Source: Azonexus sp. (GTDB lineage Bacteria; Pseudomonadota; Gammaproteobacteria; Burkholderiales; Rhodocyclaceae). From it: a stretch of 41,170 nt of DNA. The translations under genes were made by a program, and so were the position numbers. Where the stretch lies: assembly GCF_030824335.1 (NCBI RefSeq), contig NZ_JAVBXX010000029.1:1-41170 (forward strand), in the 5' to 3' direction. The notes under the pieces were generated by a model. That model was not told the DNA's origin. It made no database searches and saw only the letters and a program-made list of their open reading frames with translations. Within the stretch, counting starts at the first letter, position 1, and each line of letters opens with the position of its first letter. Positions 34,301-41,149 of the stretch are shown piece by piece.

Positions 34301-34826
34301 CGGGCTGGGCGCCGAAGCGCGACAGGAAAGGCATCTGGCGCGCCAGCCCGGCACATAGCGCGTCGAGCGTGGTGACGCGCAAGCGGCCGGGATGATCGAG
34401 CAGACCCCAATTACGCGCCTGATCCCGCGCCAGCACGGCCTGCGCCCATTTGCGGGTTTCCTGCTTGTGCGGCGGCAAGGGTTCCCAAAACGCCTGCGCC
34501 GGCTGACGCGCCGCTTCCAGGCTGCCGAGAATCCGGTCGCGCATTTCGGCCGCCGCCTTGTTGGTGAAAGTCAGGGCCAGCACTTCTTCCGGATGATCGA
34601 CCGTCGCCAGCAGGCGCAAGGTGCGCTGCGTCAGTAGTTCCGTCTTGCCGGCACCGGCCGGGGCTTCGACGATGAAGGAAGCCAGATCGAGTGCCCGGCG
34701 GCGGGCCATTTCGTCTTCTTTCAGACGGTCGCCCCTAGGGCCAGCCGTTGTTTCTATGGTCCTAGGGCCAGCAGTTGTTTCTATGGTCCTAGGGCCAGCC
34801 GTTGTTTTCATGGTCGCAATATTCAT
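31326..34826 (-). CDS. AddA/RecB-like UvrD helicase-nuclease
   Basis: A 1166-residue superfamily 1A helicase of double-strand break repair. Motifs: Walker A EAPAGAGKTELLTQR (about 54-68), LLVDEFQDTSPSQ (motif II), DPMQSIYRFRKADVGLF (motif III), MMTIHKAKGLEFETVIVPGL (motif V), LLYVAATRA (motif VI). The C-terminal PD-(D/E)XK nuclease shows VIDRVF and WIIDYKTVRG. No AddB or RecC partner is nearby. Start is doubtful: ATG 34826 adds 39 residues that include an in-frame three-unit repeat, while ATG 34709 (MARRRALDLASFIVEAPAG) has AGAAGA upstream and fits relatives better. Three GTTGACCGCAA copies lie in the gene. Confidence 0.9.
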   Translation of the reverse strand: MNIATMKTTAGPRTIETTAGPRTIETTAGPRGDRLKEDEMARRRALDLASFIVEAPAGAGKTELLTQRTLRLLATVDHPEEVLALTFTNKAAAEMRDRILGSLEAARQPAQAFWEPLPPHKQETRKWAQAVLARDQARNWGLLDHPGRLRVTTLDALCAGLARQMPFLSRFGAQPGVADDAEAHYATAARHTLEMVESETPDGEVVAAALAFMDNDAGRLERLLIAMLGRRDQWLQHAVRIDSVELRAEVEAGFAALVERDLMRVAELLDSGWQARLMPLVRFAAVNVPESLNLLLDWTQPLGPEASAMPAWRQLAGVLLTSEGCFRKALNKNVGFPAGKEFAEPKKAMGELLADLACVPGLEAALAELPGLPSPVLSDGEWSTVENFSRLLRLAAGQLWLAFQEAGEVDFIEIASRAGLALGDDEAPTDLAQALDYRIRHLLVDEFQDTSPSQVVLLEKLMRGWMPDDGRTLFVVGDPMQSIYRFRKADVGLFLNVRERGIGDLQLEHLRLFRNNRSHPGIVDWVNMAFPTIFPAADEPAAGAVRYAESAATKPAVADSGVTVHPVIVSDSSDGAEEEARIALDLIQAARRTDPQGRIAVLVRARKHLDALVDEIRRTAPDLRFQAVEIEGLAERQHVQDLLTLFRALTHRADRIHWLALLRAPWCGLRLADLHALVAGDKQRTVWQLMHDDSRLAALSDDGRQRLLHVRGILELAFAERDRQPPRRWLEGVWLMLGGPQCLSASTALADIEAFFGLVDALTASRKLDPDNLAAQAAELYAPADPQGDAVQMMTIHKAKGLEFETVIVPGLQRDTGSNESALLLWDEVIADDGAERLLVAPMRAKGEQSAEPCVYDYLRRLENARASHETERLLYVAATRAIRRLHLIGLAASSEKSDDGLKLPASGSFLKLLWPGIAQPVFVAALAEGQGTVAPADAFDPATFVPPLIRLAHPAIPEALAQPPAVAPFKPNANADLLAANSLDETLPEIGLVLEASVGTLVHRCLELIARQGLAAWPLSRLNTLQPAWQRWLVQQGHDESAAENGAQEALTAINNTLASETGRWLLSDHEGGAAEQAWSTRDGDLAVNHVIDRVFIADGCRWIIDYKTVRGVVADAEAELAIKAEGFRPQLERYARVFAGDSLPLRLAVWFPLQGRLVELSSLA
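31557..31567 (+). repeat. GTTGACCGCAA copy 8
   Basis: Inside the AddA-like gene, antisense to it; the gene reads Leu-Ala-Val-Asn. Confidence 0.85.
31664..31674 (-). repeat. GTTGACCGCAA copy 9
   Basis: Inside the AddA-like gene, sense; Leu-Thr-Ala-Ile. It faces copy 8 across 96 bases. Confidence 0.85.
32534..32544 (-). repeat. GTTGACCGCAA copy 10
   Basis: Inside the AddA-like gene, sense; Leu-Thr-Ala-Ser. Confidence 0.85.
34734..34814 (-). repeat. Three 27-bp tandem repeats (dispersed repeat, copy B)
   Basis: Perfect 27-base period: 34734-34760, 34761-34787, 34788-34814. Unit 2 differs from unit 1 by one base and unit 3 by two. Each reads on + as CCTAGGGCCAGC then GTTGTTT..ATGGT. The junctions give TGGTCCTAGGGCCA (34757-34770, 34784-34797), a near-palindrome with one mismatched pair. 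In the gene frame each unit encodes nine residues (TTAGPRTIE). Confidence 0.9.
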
Positions 34827-34851
34827 GCTGCTTTATCCAGACAATTCACGA

Positions 34852-35808
34852 TCAAAAGGCGTAACGGCCTTGCAGCCAGAAGCGCTGCCCCTCGGCCCGG
34901 TTGTGCGCCCCTGACTCGATCTGCAATTTGGCCACCAGACCATAACGCGGTGCGGGCGTCCAGGCGACATACGGACCGATGGCATTGACGACGGCCCGGT
35001 TGCCGTCGCCATTGACGCGCTTCCCGGATTGCCGGTCGTCGCTCAGTTGGCGATAGGCATAAGCATTGAGGCCGGCCGACCAGCCCGGCACAAATTTGTA
35101 ACCGGCGCTGAATTCGAGGCTCAGCTCATCGCCGGAGCGATAATCCGTCGCCGCGTTGCGCGCATTGATGCCGTAGCGCAGACGGGCCGAGCTTTCCCAT
35201 TTCCCCGGCAACCAAGTCAGTCCATAAAGAGCCGCCAGTTGCCGGGTATTACGCCCAAGGTTGACCGGTTTCTGACGATCATAATCACCGGTCGGCAGGA
35301 TGACTTCCAGCCCGGCCATCTGGTGCAGGCGCAGGCCATGCCAGCCCAGCAGCACGGGCGCCAAGGTCAGATCGCCGACGCCCGATGCCGAACCGCTGCG
35401 ATCCAGCGTGCCAAGCCCAGCCGGCCGGGCGATCCCGAGATCAAGATCAAGCTGCGGTAGCGGCAGCGCCAGGCGCGTTTCCAGATTGGCCCCGGCGACT
35501 CGCACACCGGGCCAAACGTGCGACAAACGCAGGGCAACAACATCCGCCCGCGTCCGGAAATAGGCAAACCGGGCGTTGTCATCACCGGCATCATCCTTCG
35601 CCTGATCTGCCGCGTAGTGCTGGTAATACAGCAAAAAATGCGTGCCTTCGGGCAGCATCAAGCCGGTAAAGTTGGTTTCCACACCGACGGCATAGCTGCT
35701 GCCACCACCTTCGGTCGCTTGGGCGACTGGCGCGGCGGCGCATAGCAGGCCCAGCCCCAGCGCTCGAAGCCAGGGGCGTAGCCATTGTTTTTCGACCTGA
35801 TGTTCCAT
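34852..35808 (-). CDS. Outer-membrane beta-barrel-type protein (MetA-pathway/SphA-like transporter)
   Basis: 318 residues: signal peptide ending about residue 28 (LGLGLLCAAAPVAQATEGGG) and a repeated beta-strand pattern ending in aromatic WLQGRYAF, the usual outer-membrane C-terminal signature. GVETNFTGLMLPEGTHFLLY and later strands such as RYGINARNAATDYRSGDEL recall the PF13557 family (first seen in phenol-degradation loci). The substrate is unknown. ATG 35808 is preceded by AAGGTGG; an upstream in-frame start adds 12 residues before the signal peptide. It shares its leader with the divergent DUF3422 gene. Confidence 0.8.
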   Translation of the reverse strand: MEHQVEKQWLRPWLRALGLGLLCAAAPVAQATEGGGSSYAVGVETNFTGLMLPEGTHFLLYYQHYAADQAKDDAGDDNARFAYFRTRADVVALRLSHVWPGVRVAGANLETRLALPLPQLDLDLGIARPAGLGTLDRSGSASGVGDLTLAPVLLGWHGLRLHQMAGLEVILPTGDYDRQKPVNLGRNTRQLAALYGLTWLPGKWESSARLRYGINARNAATDYRSGDELSLEFSAGYKFVPGWSAGLNAYAYRQLSDDRQSGKRVNGDGNRAVVNAIGPYVAWTPAPRYGLVAKLQIESGAHNRAEGQRFWLQGRYAF

Positions 35809-35936
35809 GAATCCACCTTGCGAGAGTTTGCCCGACGCACACATCCGAAGGCCTGCATTCTATGGCCTGCGCACCATGCCCGACAGCCCAAAACACAGCC
35901 CGAGTCCACAGCCCGAATCGCGCCCGGAGCCGATGC

Positions 35937-35942
35937 TACAAT
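35937..35942 (+). promoter_or_regulatory. Candidate -10 (TACAAT) for the DUF3422 gene
   Basis: TACAAT 39 bases before ATG 35981, no good -35. It supports the shorter start for the DUF3422 gene, because it would lie within the longer versions. Confidence 0.3.
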
Positions 35943-35980
35943 CTGCTGCATCGCAACACGAACGCTGCCCCGATACGACC

Positions 35981-37294
35981 ATGCATCCTCGCCTGACACT
36001 CGCCGAACTGGCCGAGCATCCGCTCCGCCAGCGCCTGAACAACGAGTTTCACGCTCGGCCGCCCACCCCGCTGGCCGGTTCGGCACTGGTCTCGCACCTG
36101 GTCTTCAAGCACAGCGCGACAAAAATTCCGGCGGCGCGCGAGAATCTCTCCAAACTGTGCCAGGGCCACGTCTGCAACTCGATCGAGAGTTCGGAATCGC
36201 ATCTGGTGATCGAAACCGGCGCGTTTCGCATGCGCTGGGAATTGCATACCGAGTTTTCCAGTTACACCTTTTTCCGCGACCTGGCCGTCGGTGAAACCCT
36301 GCCCGCCGACGCCACCGCCTTCGATGCCGTGCATCCGGAATGGCTGGCTGGCATTCCCGGAAAACTGATGGTTGCGACCCAGGTCGAGTTGCGGTCAACC
36401 AGCGAAATCAGCCCGGAATCCGTACTTGCCGGCTTCGCACCGACCGGACGGACGATGGTTGGCGCGTTGATTGGCGATGGCAGCGCGCAAATCTTTACCG
36501 ACTTCCGGATCGACAACGGTTTCTCGCGCTTCCTGGTGCTCAATCGCGACATGACCGAACGCCAGGCCGGCCGCACCGTACAACGCCTGGTTGAAATCGA
36601 AAGCTACCGGATGATGGCCATGCTCGGCCTGCCGGTGGCCAAGGAAGTGGGCAACTGGCTGTACAGCGGCGAAACACAACTGGCCGAACTGATGGAACGC
36701 ATCGGCCAGGCGCGCAGCCCGGAGGACGAGCGCAGCGTGCTGGCCGCGCTGTCCGGTCTGGCCGCCGAAGTCGAAAACTCGGTCGCCCGCACCACCTTTC
36801 GTTTCGGTGCATCACGCGCCTACCACGGCCTCGTCATGCAACGTATCGAGGAATTGCGCGAAAGCCGGCTACCCGGCCTGCCCACCCTGCAGGAATTCAT
36901 GCAACGGCGCCTGCAACCGGCCATGCACACCTGCGAAGCAATCAGCCGCCGGCAAGAAGAACTGTCCGGCCGGGTTGCCCGCAACAGCCAGTTGCTGCGT
37001 ACCCGCGTCGATATCGAACTGGAACGCCAGAACCAGGAATTGCTCGGCCAGATGAACAGCCGCGCCAAACTGCAATTGCGCCTGCAGGAAACGGTCGAAG
37101 GCCTGTCCGTCGTCGTGCTCACCTATTACGGCTCGCAACTAGTGCAGTATCTGGCCAAGGGCACCAAGGAGTTGCACCACGTAAATCCGGACATCGTCAC
37201 GGCGATTTCGATCCCGGTCATCGCCGGTATCGTCGCCTGGGGCACCCGGCGCATGCGCAAAAAACTCGCCGCCGAAGAAGCCGGCACACATTAA
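35981..37294 (+). CDS. DUF3422 family membrane-anchored protein
   Basis: 437 residues from ATG 35981, the usual family length. It starts near the signature HPLRQRLNNEFHARPPTPL (residues about 11-29), then FKHSATKIPA, WELHTEFSSYTFF (about 85-97) and a C-terminal pair of hydrophobic segments (GLSVVVLTYYGSQLVQYLA; IVTAISIPVIAGIVAWG), so it is anchored in the membrane by its end. Function unknown. In-frame ATGs at 35933, 35876 and 35807 would give longer forms; the first residues of those are Pro/Ser-rich and unlike the family. A GTTGACCGCAA copy (minus) lies at 36389-36399. Confidence 0.83.
   Translation: MHPRLTLAELAEHPLRQRLNNEFHARPPTPLAGSALVSHLVFKHSATKIPAARENLSKLCQGHVCNSIESSESHLVIETGAFRMRWELHTEFSSYTFFRDLAVGETLPADATAFDAVHPEWLAGIPGKLMVATQVELRSTSEISPESVLAGFAPTGRTMVGALIGDGSAQIFTDFRIDNGFSRFLVLNRDMTERQAGRTVQRLVEIESYRMMAMLGLPVAKEVGNWLYSGETQLAELMERIGQARSPEDERSVLAALSGLAAEVENSVARTTFRFGASRAYHGLVMQRIEELRESRLPGLPTLQEFMQRRLQPAMHTCEAISRRQEELSGRVARNSQLLRTRVDIELERQNQELLGQMNSRAKLQLRLQETVEGLSVVVLTYYGSQLVQYLAKGTKELHHVNPDIVTAISIPVIAGIVAWGTRRMRKKLAAEEAGTH
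36389..36399 (-). repeat. GTTGACCGCAA copy 11
   Basis: Inside the DUF3422 gene, antisense; the gene reads Leu-Arg-Ser-Thr. Confidence 0.85.
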
Positions 37295-37296
37295 TT

Positions 37297-37302
37297 TATA
37301 AT
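37297..37302 (+). promoter_or_regulatory. purC -10 element
   Basis: Perfect TATAAT 3 bases after the DUF3422 stop and about 29 bases before GTG 37331. The -35 (GAAGAA at 37274-37279) is poor. No PurR-type operator was seen. Confidence 0.5.
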
Positions 37303-37330
37303 TCCGCTTTTGCTTACCGGGACCACGATC

Positions 37331-38263
37331 GTGACCGCTCCGCTTTTCGAATCTTCCATCACCAGCCTGCCACTCCTGTCCAAGGGCAAGGTCCGCGATA
37401 TTTATGCGGTCGACGCCGACAAGCTGCTGATTATCACCACTGACCGCCTGTCGGCCTTCGACGTCATCCTGCCCGATCCGATCCCGAAAAAGGGCGAAGT
37501 GCTGCAGGCTGTCGCCAACTTCTGGTTCGAGAAACTCGGCCACATCGTGCCCAACCAGTTGACCGGCATCGATCCCGAATCGGTCATCGCCGACAACGAA
37601 CGTGCCCAGGTGCGCGGCCGTGCCGTCGTCGTCAAGCGCCTGAAGCCGCTGCCCATCGAAGCCGTCGTGCGCGGTTACGTGATCGGTTCCGGCTGGAAGG
37701 ATTACCAGCAGACCGGCGCGATCTGCGGCATCGCCTTGCCGGCCGGCCTGAAAATGGCCGCCAAGCTGCCCAGCCCGATCTTCACGCCAGCCACCAAGGC
37801 CGAAGTCGGCGATCACGACGAGAACGTCTCCTACGAGCAGGCCGCCGCCAACTGCAACAGCACGCTGGCCGACGCCCTGAAAGGCACCGGCAAGACCGGT
37901 GCACAACTGTGCGCCGAAGCCCGCGACGCGGCCATCCGTCTGTACGAAGAAGCCTCGGTCTATGCAGCAACGCGCGGCATCATCATCGCCGACACCAAGT
38001 TCGAATTCGGCATCGATGCCGCCGGCACGCTGCACCTGATCGACGAGGCGCTGACGCCCGATTCGTCGCGCTTCTGGCCGGCCGACCAGTACGCCGAAGG
38101 CAGCAACCCGCCGTCCTACGACAAACAGTACGTGCGCGATTACCTGGAAATGCTGGACTGGGGCAAGGTTGCGCCCGGGCCGAAGCTGCCGGACGAGGTC
38201 ATTGCGCGAACCAGCGCCAAGTACATCGAGGCGTATGAACGCCTGACCGGCAAGACTCTCTAA
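37331..38263 (+). CDS. purC: SAICAR synthase (phosphoribosylaminoimidazole-succinocarboxamide synthase)
   Basis: Purine synthesis step joining CAIR with aspartate using ATP. 310 residues; longer than E. coli PurC (237), the type found in many betaproteobacteria. Seen: [20 protein letters not shown] (P-loop-like nucleotide site, about 16-35), [57 protein letters not shown] and [20 protein letters not shown] 37331 is preferred over a TTG at 37310, which would overlap the promoter start site. Transcription ends at a strong hairpin. Confidence 0.96.
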   Translation: MTAPLFESSITSLPLLSKGKVRDIYAVDADKLLIITTDRLSAFDVILPDPIPKKGEVLQAVANFWFEKLGHIVPNQLTGIDPESVIADNERAQVRGRAVVVKRLKPLPIEAVVRGYVIGSGWKDYQQTGAICGIALPAGLKMAAKLPSPIFTPATKAEVGDHDENVSYEQAAANCNSTLADALKGTGKTGAQLCAEARDAAIRLYEEASVYAATRGIIIADTKFEFGIDAAGTLHLIDEALTPDSSRFWPADQYAEGSNPPSYDKQYVRDYLEMLDWGKVAPGPKLPDEVIARTSAKYIEAYERLTGKTL

Positions 38264-38272
38264 CAACACACC

Positions 38273-38296
38273 GGGCGGCCATGACCGCCCTTTTTT
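38273..38296 (+). terminator. Rho-independent terminator of purC
   Basis: GGGCGG (38273-38278), 6-base loop, CCGCCC (38285-38290), then TTTTTT. It starts 10 bases after the purC stop. Confidence 0.85.
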
Positions 38297-38309
38297 ATCC
38301 CTGACGACT

Positions 38310-40382
38310 ATGACAACGACCAATCCTCTGCTCGATTTCTCCGATCTGCCGCGTTTCGACCTGATCCAGCCGGAACACGTCAAACCCGCCATCGCCCAAC
38401 TGCTGGCTGACGGCCGCGCACTGATCGAACGCCTGACCGACGACAGCACACCGGCCACCTGGGCCGATTTTGCCGGCGCGCTGTCCAACGGGCTGGAGGG
38501 CTTCGGCCGCGCCTGGGGCGTCGTCGGCCACCTGCACTCGGTGAACGACGTACCGGCCTGGCGCGAGGCGTACAACGAAATGCTGCCTGAGGTGTCGCGC
38601 TTCTACAGCGAACTCGGGCAAAACCTGAAGCTGTTCGACAAGTACCGCGCCCTGAAGAAAAGTGCGGAATATTCGACGTTGACCGTAGAACAGAAGAAAG
38701 TGGTCGACAACGAGGTGCGCGATTTCCGTCTGTCTGGCGCCGAATTGCCGGAAGACCAGAAACCGCGTTTCCAGGCCATCATGGAAGAGTTGTCGCAACT
38801 GGCAGCCAAGTTCTCCGAGAACGTCCTCGACGCGACCAACGCTTTTGCCGAAATCGTCACCGACGAAGCACAGCTCGCCGGCCTGCCCGATTACGCCAAG
38901 GATGCCGCCCGCGAGGCGGCTGCGAAGGCCGGCCTCGAGGGCTGGAAATTCACGCTGCACGCGCCGTCCTACGGTCCACTGATGCAATATGCCGAAAACC
39001 GCGCCCTGCGCCAGCGCATGTACCACGCCTACGCCACCCGCGCAGCCGAGATCGACAACGGTTACTCGAAACCCGAATGGGACAACGGTCCGTTGATCAA
39101 GCGCATTCTCGAACTGCGCGAAGAAGATGCAAAAATGCTCGGCTTCAACAACTTCGCCGAAGTCTCGCTGTACCCGAAGATGGCCGACACGCCGGCGCAG
39201 GTGCTCGACTTCCTGCGCGACATGGCGAAAAAGGCCAAGCCTTTCGCCGAGCAGGACATCGTCGAACTGAAGGCCTTTGCCAAGGACGAACTCGGTATCA
39301 CCGACTTCCAGCCCTGGGATGCTGCCTATGCCTCCGAAAAGCTGATGCAGGCGCGCTATGCTTTCTCCGAACAGGAAGTGAAGCAGTACTTCACCGAACC
39401 GAAGGTGATCGCCGGTCTGTTCAAGGTCATTGAAAGCCTGTTCACCGTCAAGGTGAAGGAGGACAAGGCACCGGTGTGGCACGAGGACGTGCGTTTCTAC
39501 CGCATCGAAACGCCGGCCGGCGAACTGGTCGGCCAGTTCTACATGGACCTTTACGCCCGCGAAACCAAGCGCGGCGGCGCCTGGATGGACGAAGCCCGCT
39601 CACGCAAGCGGACTGCCAACGGCCTGCAGAAACCGATTGCCTACCTGAACTGCAACTTCGCCCGCCCGGTTGGCGAAAAAGACGGCAAACCCTTGCCGGC
39701 CACCTTTACGCACGATGAAGTCCAGACGCTGTTCCACGAAACCGGACACGGCCTGCATCACCTGCTGACGCGCGGCGAAGAGCTGGGCGTTTCCGGCATC
39801 CACGGTGTCGAGTGGGATGCCGTCGAACTGCCATCGCAGTTCATGGAAAACTACTGCTGGGAATGGGACGTGCTGCAAGGCATGACGGCACATGTGGAAA
39901 GCGGCGAACCGCTGCCGCGCAGCTTGTACGACAAGATGCTCGCCGCGAAGAATTTCCAGAGCGGCATGATGACCGTACGCCAGATCGAATTCTCCATTTT
40001 CGACATGCTGCTGCATTGCGATTTCGACCCGCAAGGCCCGTTGACCGCAATGGACGTGATCAACGAGGTACGCCGCGAAGTGGCCGTACTGATCCCACCC
40101 GAATGGCACCGTTTCCCGAACAGCTTCTCGCACATTTTCGGTGGAGGCTACGCGGCGGGTTATTACAGCTACAAGTGGGCGGAGGTACTGTCGGCCGACT
40201 GCTACGCTGCCTTCGAGGAAGCCGGCAATCCGTTCGACCCGGTGGTTGGCAAGCGTTTTCTGGAAGAAATCCTGTCACGCGGCGGCGAACGTGCCGCGCT
40301 CGACAACTTCAAGGCCTTCCGCGGCCGCGAACCCAGCCCGGATGCCTTGCTGCGGCATAGCGGGATGGTCGCAAGAGCCTGA
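38310..40382 (+). CDS. prlC: Oligopeptidase A (M3 family metallopeptidase)
   Basis: 690-residue cytosolic zinc peptidase that degrades small peptides including signal-peptide remnants. The zinc site HETGHGLHHLL begins at His476, followed by GVEWDAVELPSQFMENYCWE, the third-ligand region. Also seen: FYMDLYARETKRGGAWMD and, near the C-terminus, HIFGGGYAAGYYSYKWAEVL with the Tyr pair that stabilises the transition state. ATG 38310 matches the family start and lies 14 bases after the purC terminator, so its own promoter is either within that short gap or there is read-through. Confidence 0.96.
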   Translation: MTTTNPLLDFSDLPRFDLIQPEHVKPAIAQLLADGRALIERLTDDSTPATWADFAGALSNGLEGFGRAWGVVGHLHSVNDVPAWREAYNEMLPEVSRFYSELGQNLKLFDKYRALKKSAEYSTLTVEQKKVVDNEVRDFRLSGAELPEDQKPRFQAIMEELSQLAAKFSENVLDATNAFAEIVTDEAQLAGLPDYAKDAAREAAAKAGLEGWKFTLHAPSYGPLMQYAENRALRQRMYHAYATRAAEIDNGYSKPEWDNGPLIKRILELREEDAKMLGFNNFAEVSLYPKMADTPAQVLDFLRDMAKKAKPFAEQDIVELKAFAKDELGITDFQPWDAAYASEKLMQARYAFSEQEVKQYFTEPKVIAGLFKVIESLFTVKVKEDKAPVWHEDVRFYRIETPAGELVGQFYMDLYARETKRGGAWMDEARSRKRTANGLQKPIAYLNCNFARPVGEKDGKPLPATFTHDEVQTLFHETGHGLHHLLTRGEELGVSGIHGVEWDAVELPSQFMENYCWEWDVLQGMTAHVESGEPLPRSLYDKMLAAKNFQSGMMTVRQIEFSIFDMLLHCDFDPQGPLTAMDVINEVRREVAVLIPPEWHRFPNSFSHIFGGGYAAGYYSYKWAEVLSADCYAAFEEAGNPFDPVVGKRFLEEILSRGGERAALDNFKAFRGREPSPDALLRHSGMVARA
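40040..40050 (+). repeat. GTTGACCGCAA copy 12
   Basis: Inside prlC, sense; Leu-Thr-Ala-Met. Confidence 0.85.
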
Positions 40383-40383
40383 C

Positions 40384-40421
40384 AAAAAAATGCCCCGGGT
40401 TGCAACCCGGGGCATTTTTTT
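40384..40421. terminator. Bidirectional terminator between prlC and the GYF unit
   Basis: A 12-bp perfect stem, ATGCCCCGGGTT (40390-40401) with AACCCGGGGCAT (40404-40415), flanked by A7 on the left and T7 on the right, so it serves both converging units. Confidence 0.92.
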
Positions 40422-40436
40422 AACGGATGAATCGTT

Positions 40437-40778
40437 TTATTGCCTTGCGCTGTAGATGGCGTTGGCAAGAAAAACGTAGGCCAGAAAAGCCAAAGCACTG
40501 ACGATGATATAAGCCGTTGCCGACAGGCCGAGCATCGCAAAAAACCCATTGATCAACAGGCCGAGAACGAAGAACACACTGCTCACCGTGCGCAGGTTGA
40601 TCCCTTTGCGCGCAGACTCAAAACTGCCACCAATCATTGGCAGCAACGTGCCGGCAAAAAAGAAGAAGGCGCCGACTGCCACATAGTGCTTCAGTTCGCC
40701 ATCCAGGCTCCACAAGCCGAAGGCCAGGATGGCACTGACCAGAATGGCGAGCAGCACGTTGACCGGGTTGATTTTCAT
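40437..40778 (-). CDS. Small four-helix membrane protein of unknown function
   Basis: 113 residues with about four helices (VNVLLAILVSAILAFGLWSL, YVAVGAFFFFAGTLLPMIGG, SVFFVLGLLINGFFAMLGL, AYIIVSALAFLAYVFLAN). I do not know the family. ATG 40778 overlaps the GYF gene stop by ATGA (40775-40778), so it is translationally coupled. A longer upstream frame runs inside the GYF gene and is discarded. Confidence 0.78.
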   Translation of the reverse strand: MKINPVNVLLAILVSAILAFGLWSLDGELKHYVAVGAFFFFAGTLLPMIGGSFESARKGINLRTVSSVFFVLGLLINGFFAMLGLSATAYIIVSALAFLAYVFLANAIYSARQ

Positions 40779-41149
40779 GGCGCGCCCTCCCCCGCAGGCA
40801 AAGGTGGCGGACACAAGGCCACCAGCCGAAGCACCTCGGGAACGTTTTCGCAACGCTCCCAGGCCGGCATGCCTGCTCGCCAGACATAAGTCGTCTTGCC
40901 GACCGCGCCCTGGAGAATGAGCCTGGTCAACTCGTCCTCCGAGAATGGCCCTGCCTGCTTGCCATCCAGAATGACAAAGAAAGCACCGGGTGGGCGAACG
41001 GGAATATTGCCCGCCATCGGATTCATCGAACCCGGAATATAGGTGTTCTGCAGTGCATGGTTCATCGAGTTCACCATCTGTTGCGCAACACCGATCCCGA
41101 GACCAAACTCGACCAGGCGATCAATCGAAAAGAAATTGTCGTTATTCAT
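40775..41149 (-). CDS. GYF_2-domain protein
   Basis: 124 residues. The C-terminal half is a GYF_2 (DUF4339) domain: AFFVILDGKQAGPFSEDELT with TTYVWRAGMPAWERCENVPE, a peptide-binding-type fold. The N-terminal part (VEFGLGIGVAQQMVNSMNHA) is glycine-rich and unrecognised. From memory, such proteins often sit next to SPFH/virion-core-like genes; the upstream gene lies outside the window, so this is not testable here. AAGGAG precedes ATG 41149. It is coupled to the downstream membrane-protein gene by an ATGA overlap. Confidence 0.82.
   Translation of the reverse strand: MNNDNFFSIDRLVEFGLGIGVAQQMVNSMNHALQNTYIPGSMNPMAGNIPVRPPGAFFVILDGKQAGPFSEDELTRLILQGAVGKTTYVWRAGMPAWERCENVPEVLRLVALCPPPLPAGEGAP

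Noticed and set aside
34734..34814. 27-bp array as a CRISPR
   Set aside because: The units are directly adjacent with no unique spacers, and no cas genes are present.
1637..40050. GTTGACCGCAA as a Chi or chromosome-polarity (KOPS-like) signal
   Set aside because: Such signals are strongly strand-biased along a replichore; here 7 copies face one way and 5 the other. A whole-genome view is still needed to be certain.
1637..40050. GTTGACCGCAA as a shared protein motif
   Set aside because: The copies are read in different frames and on both strands and encode different residues, and one lies between genes.
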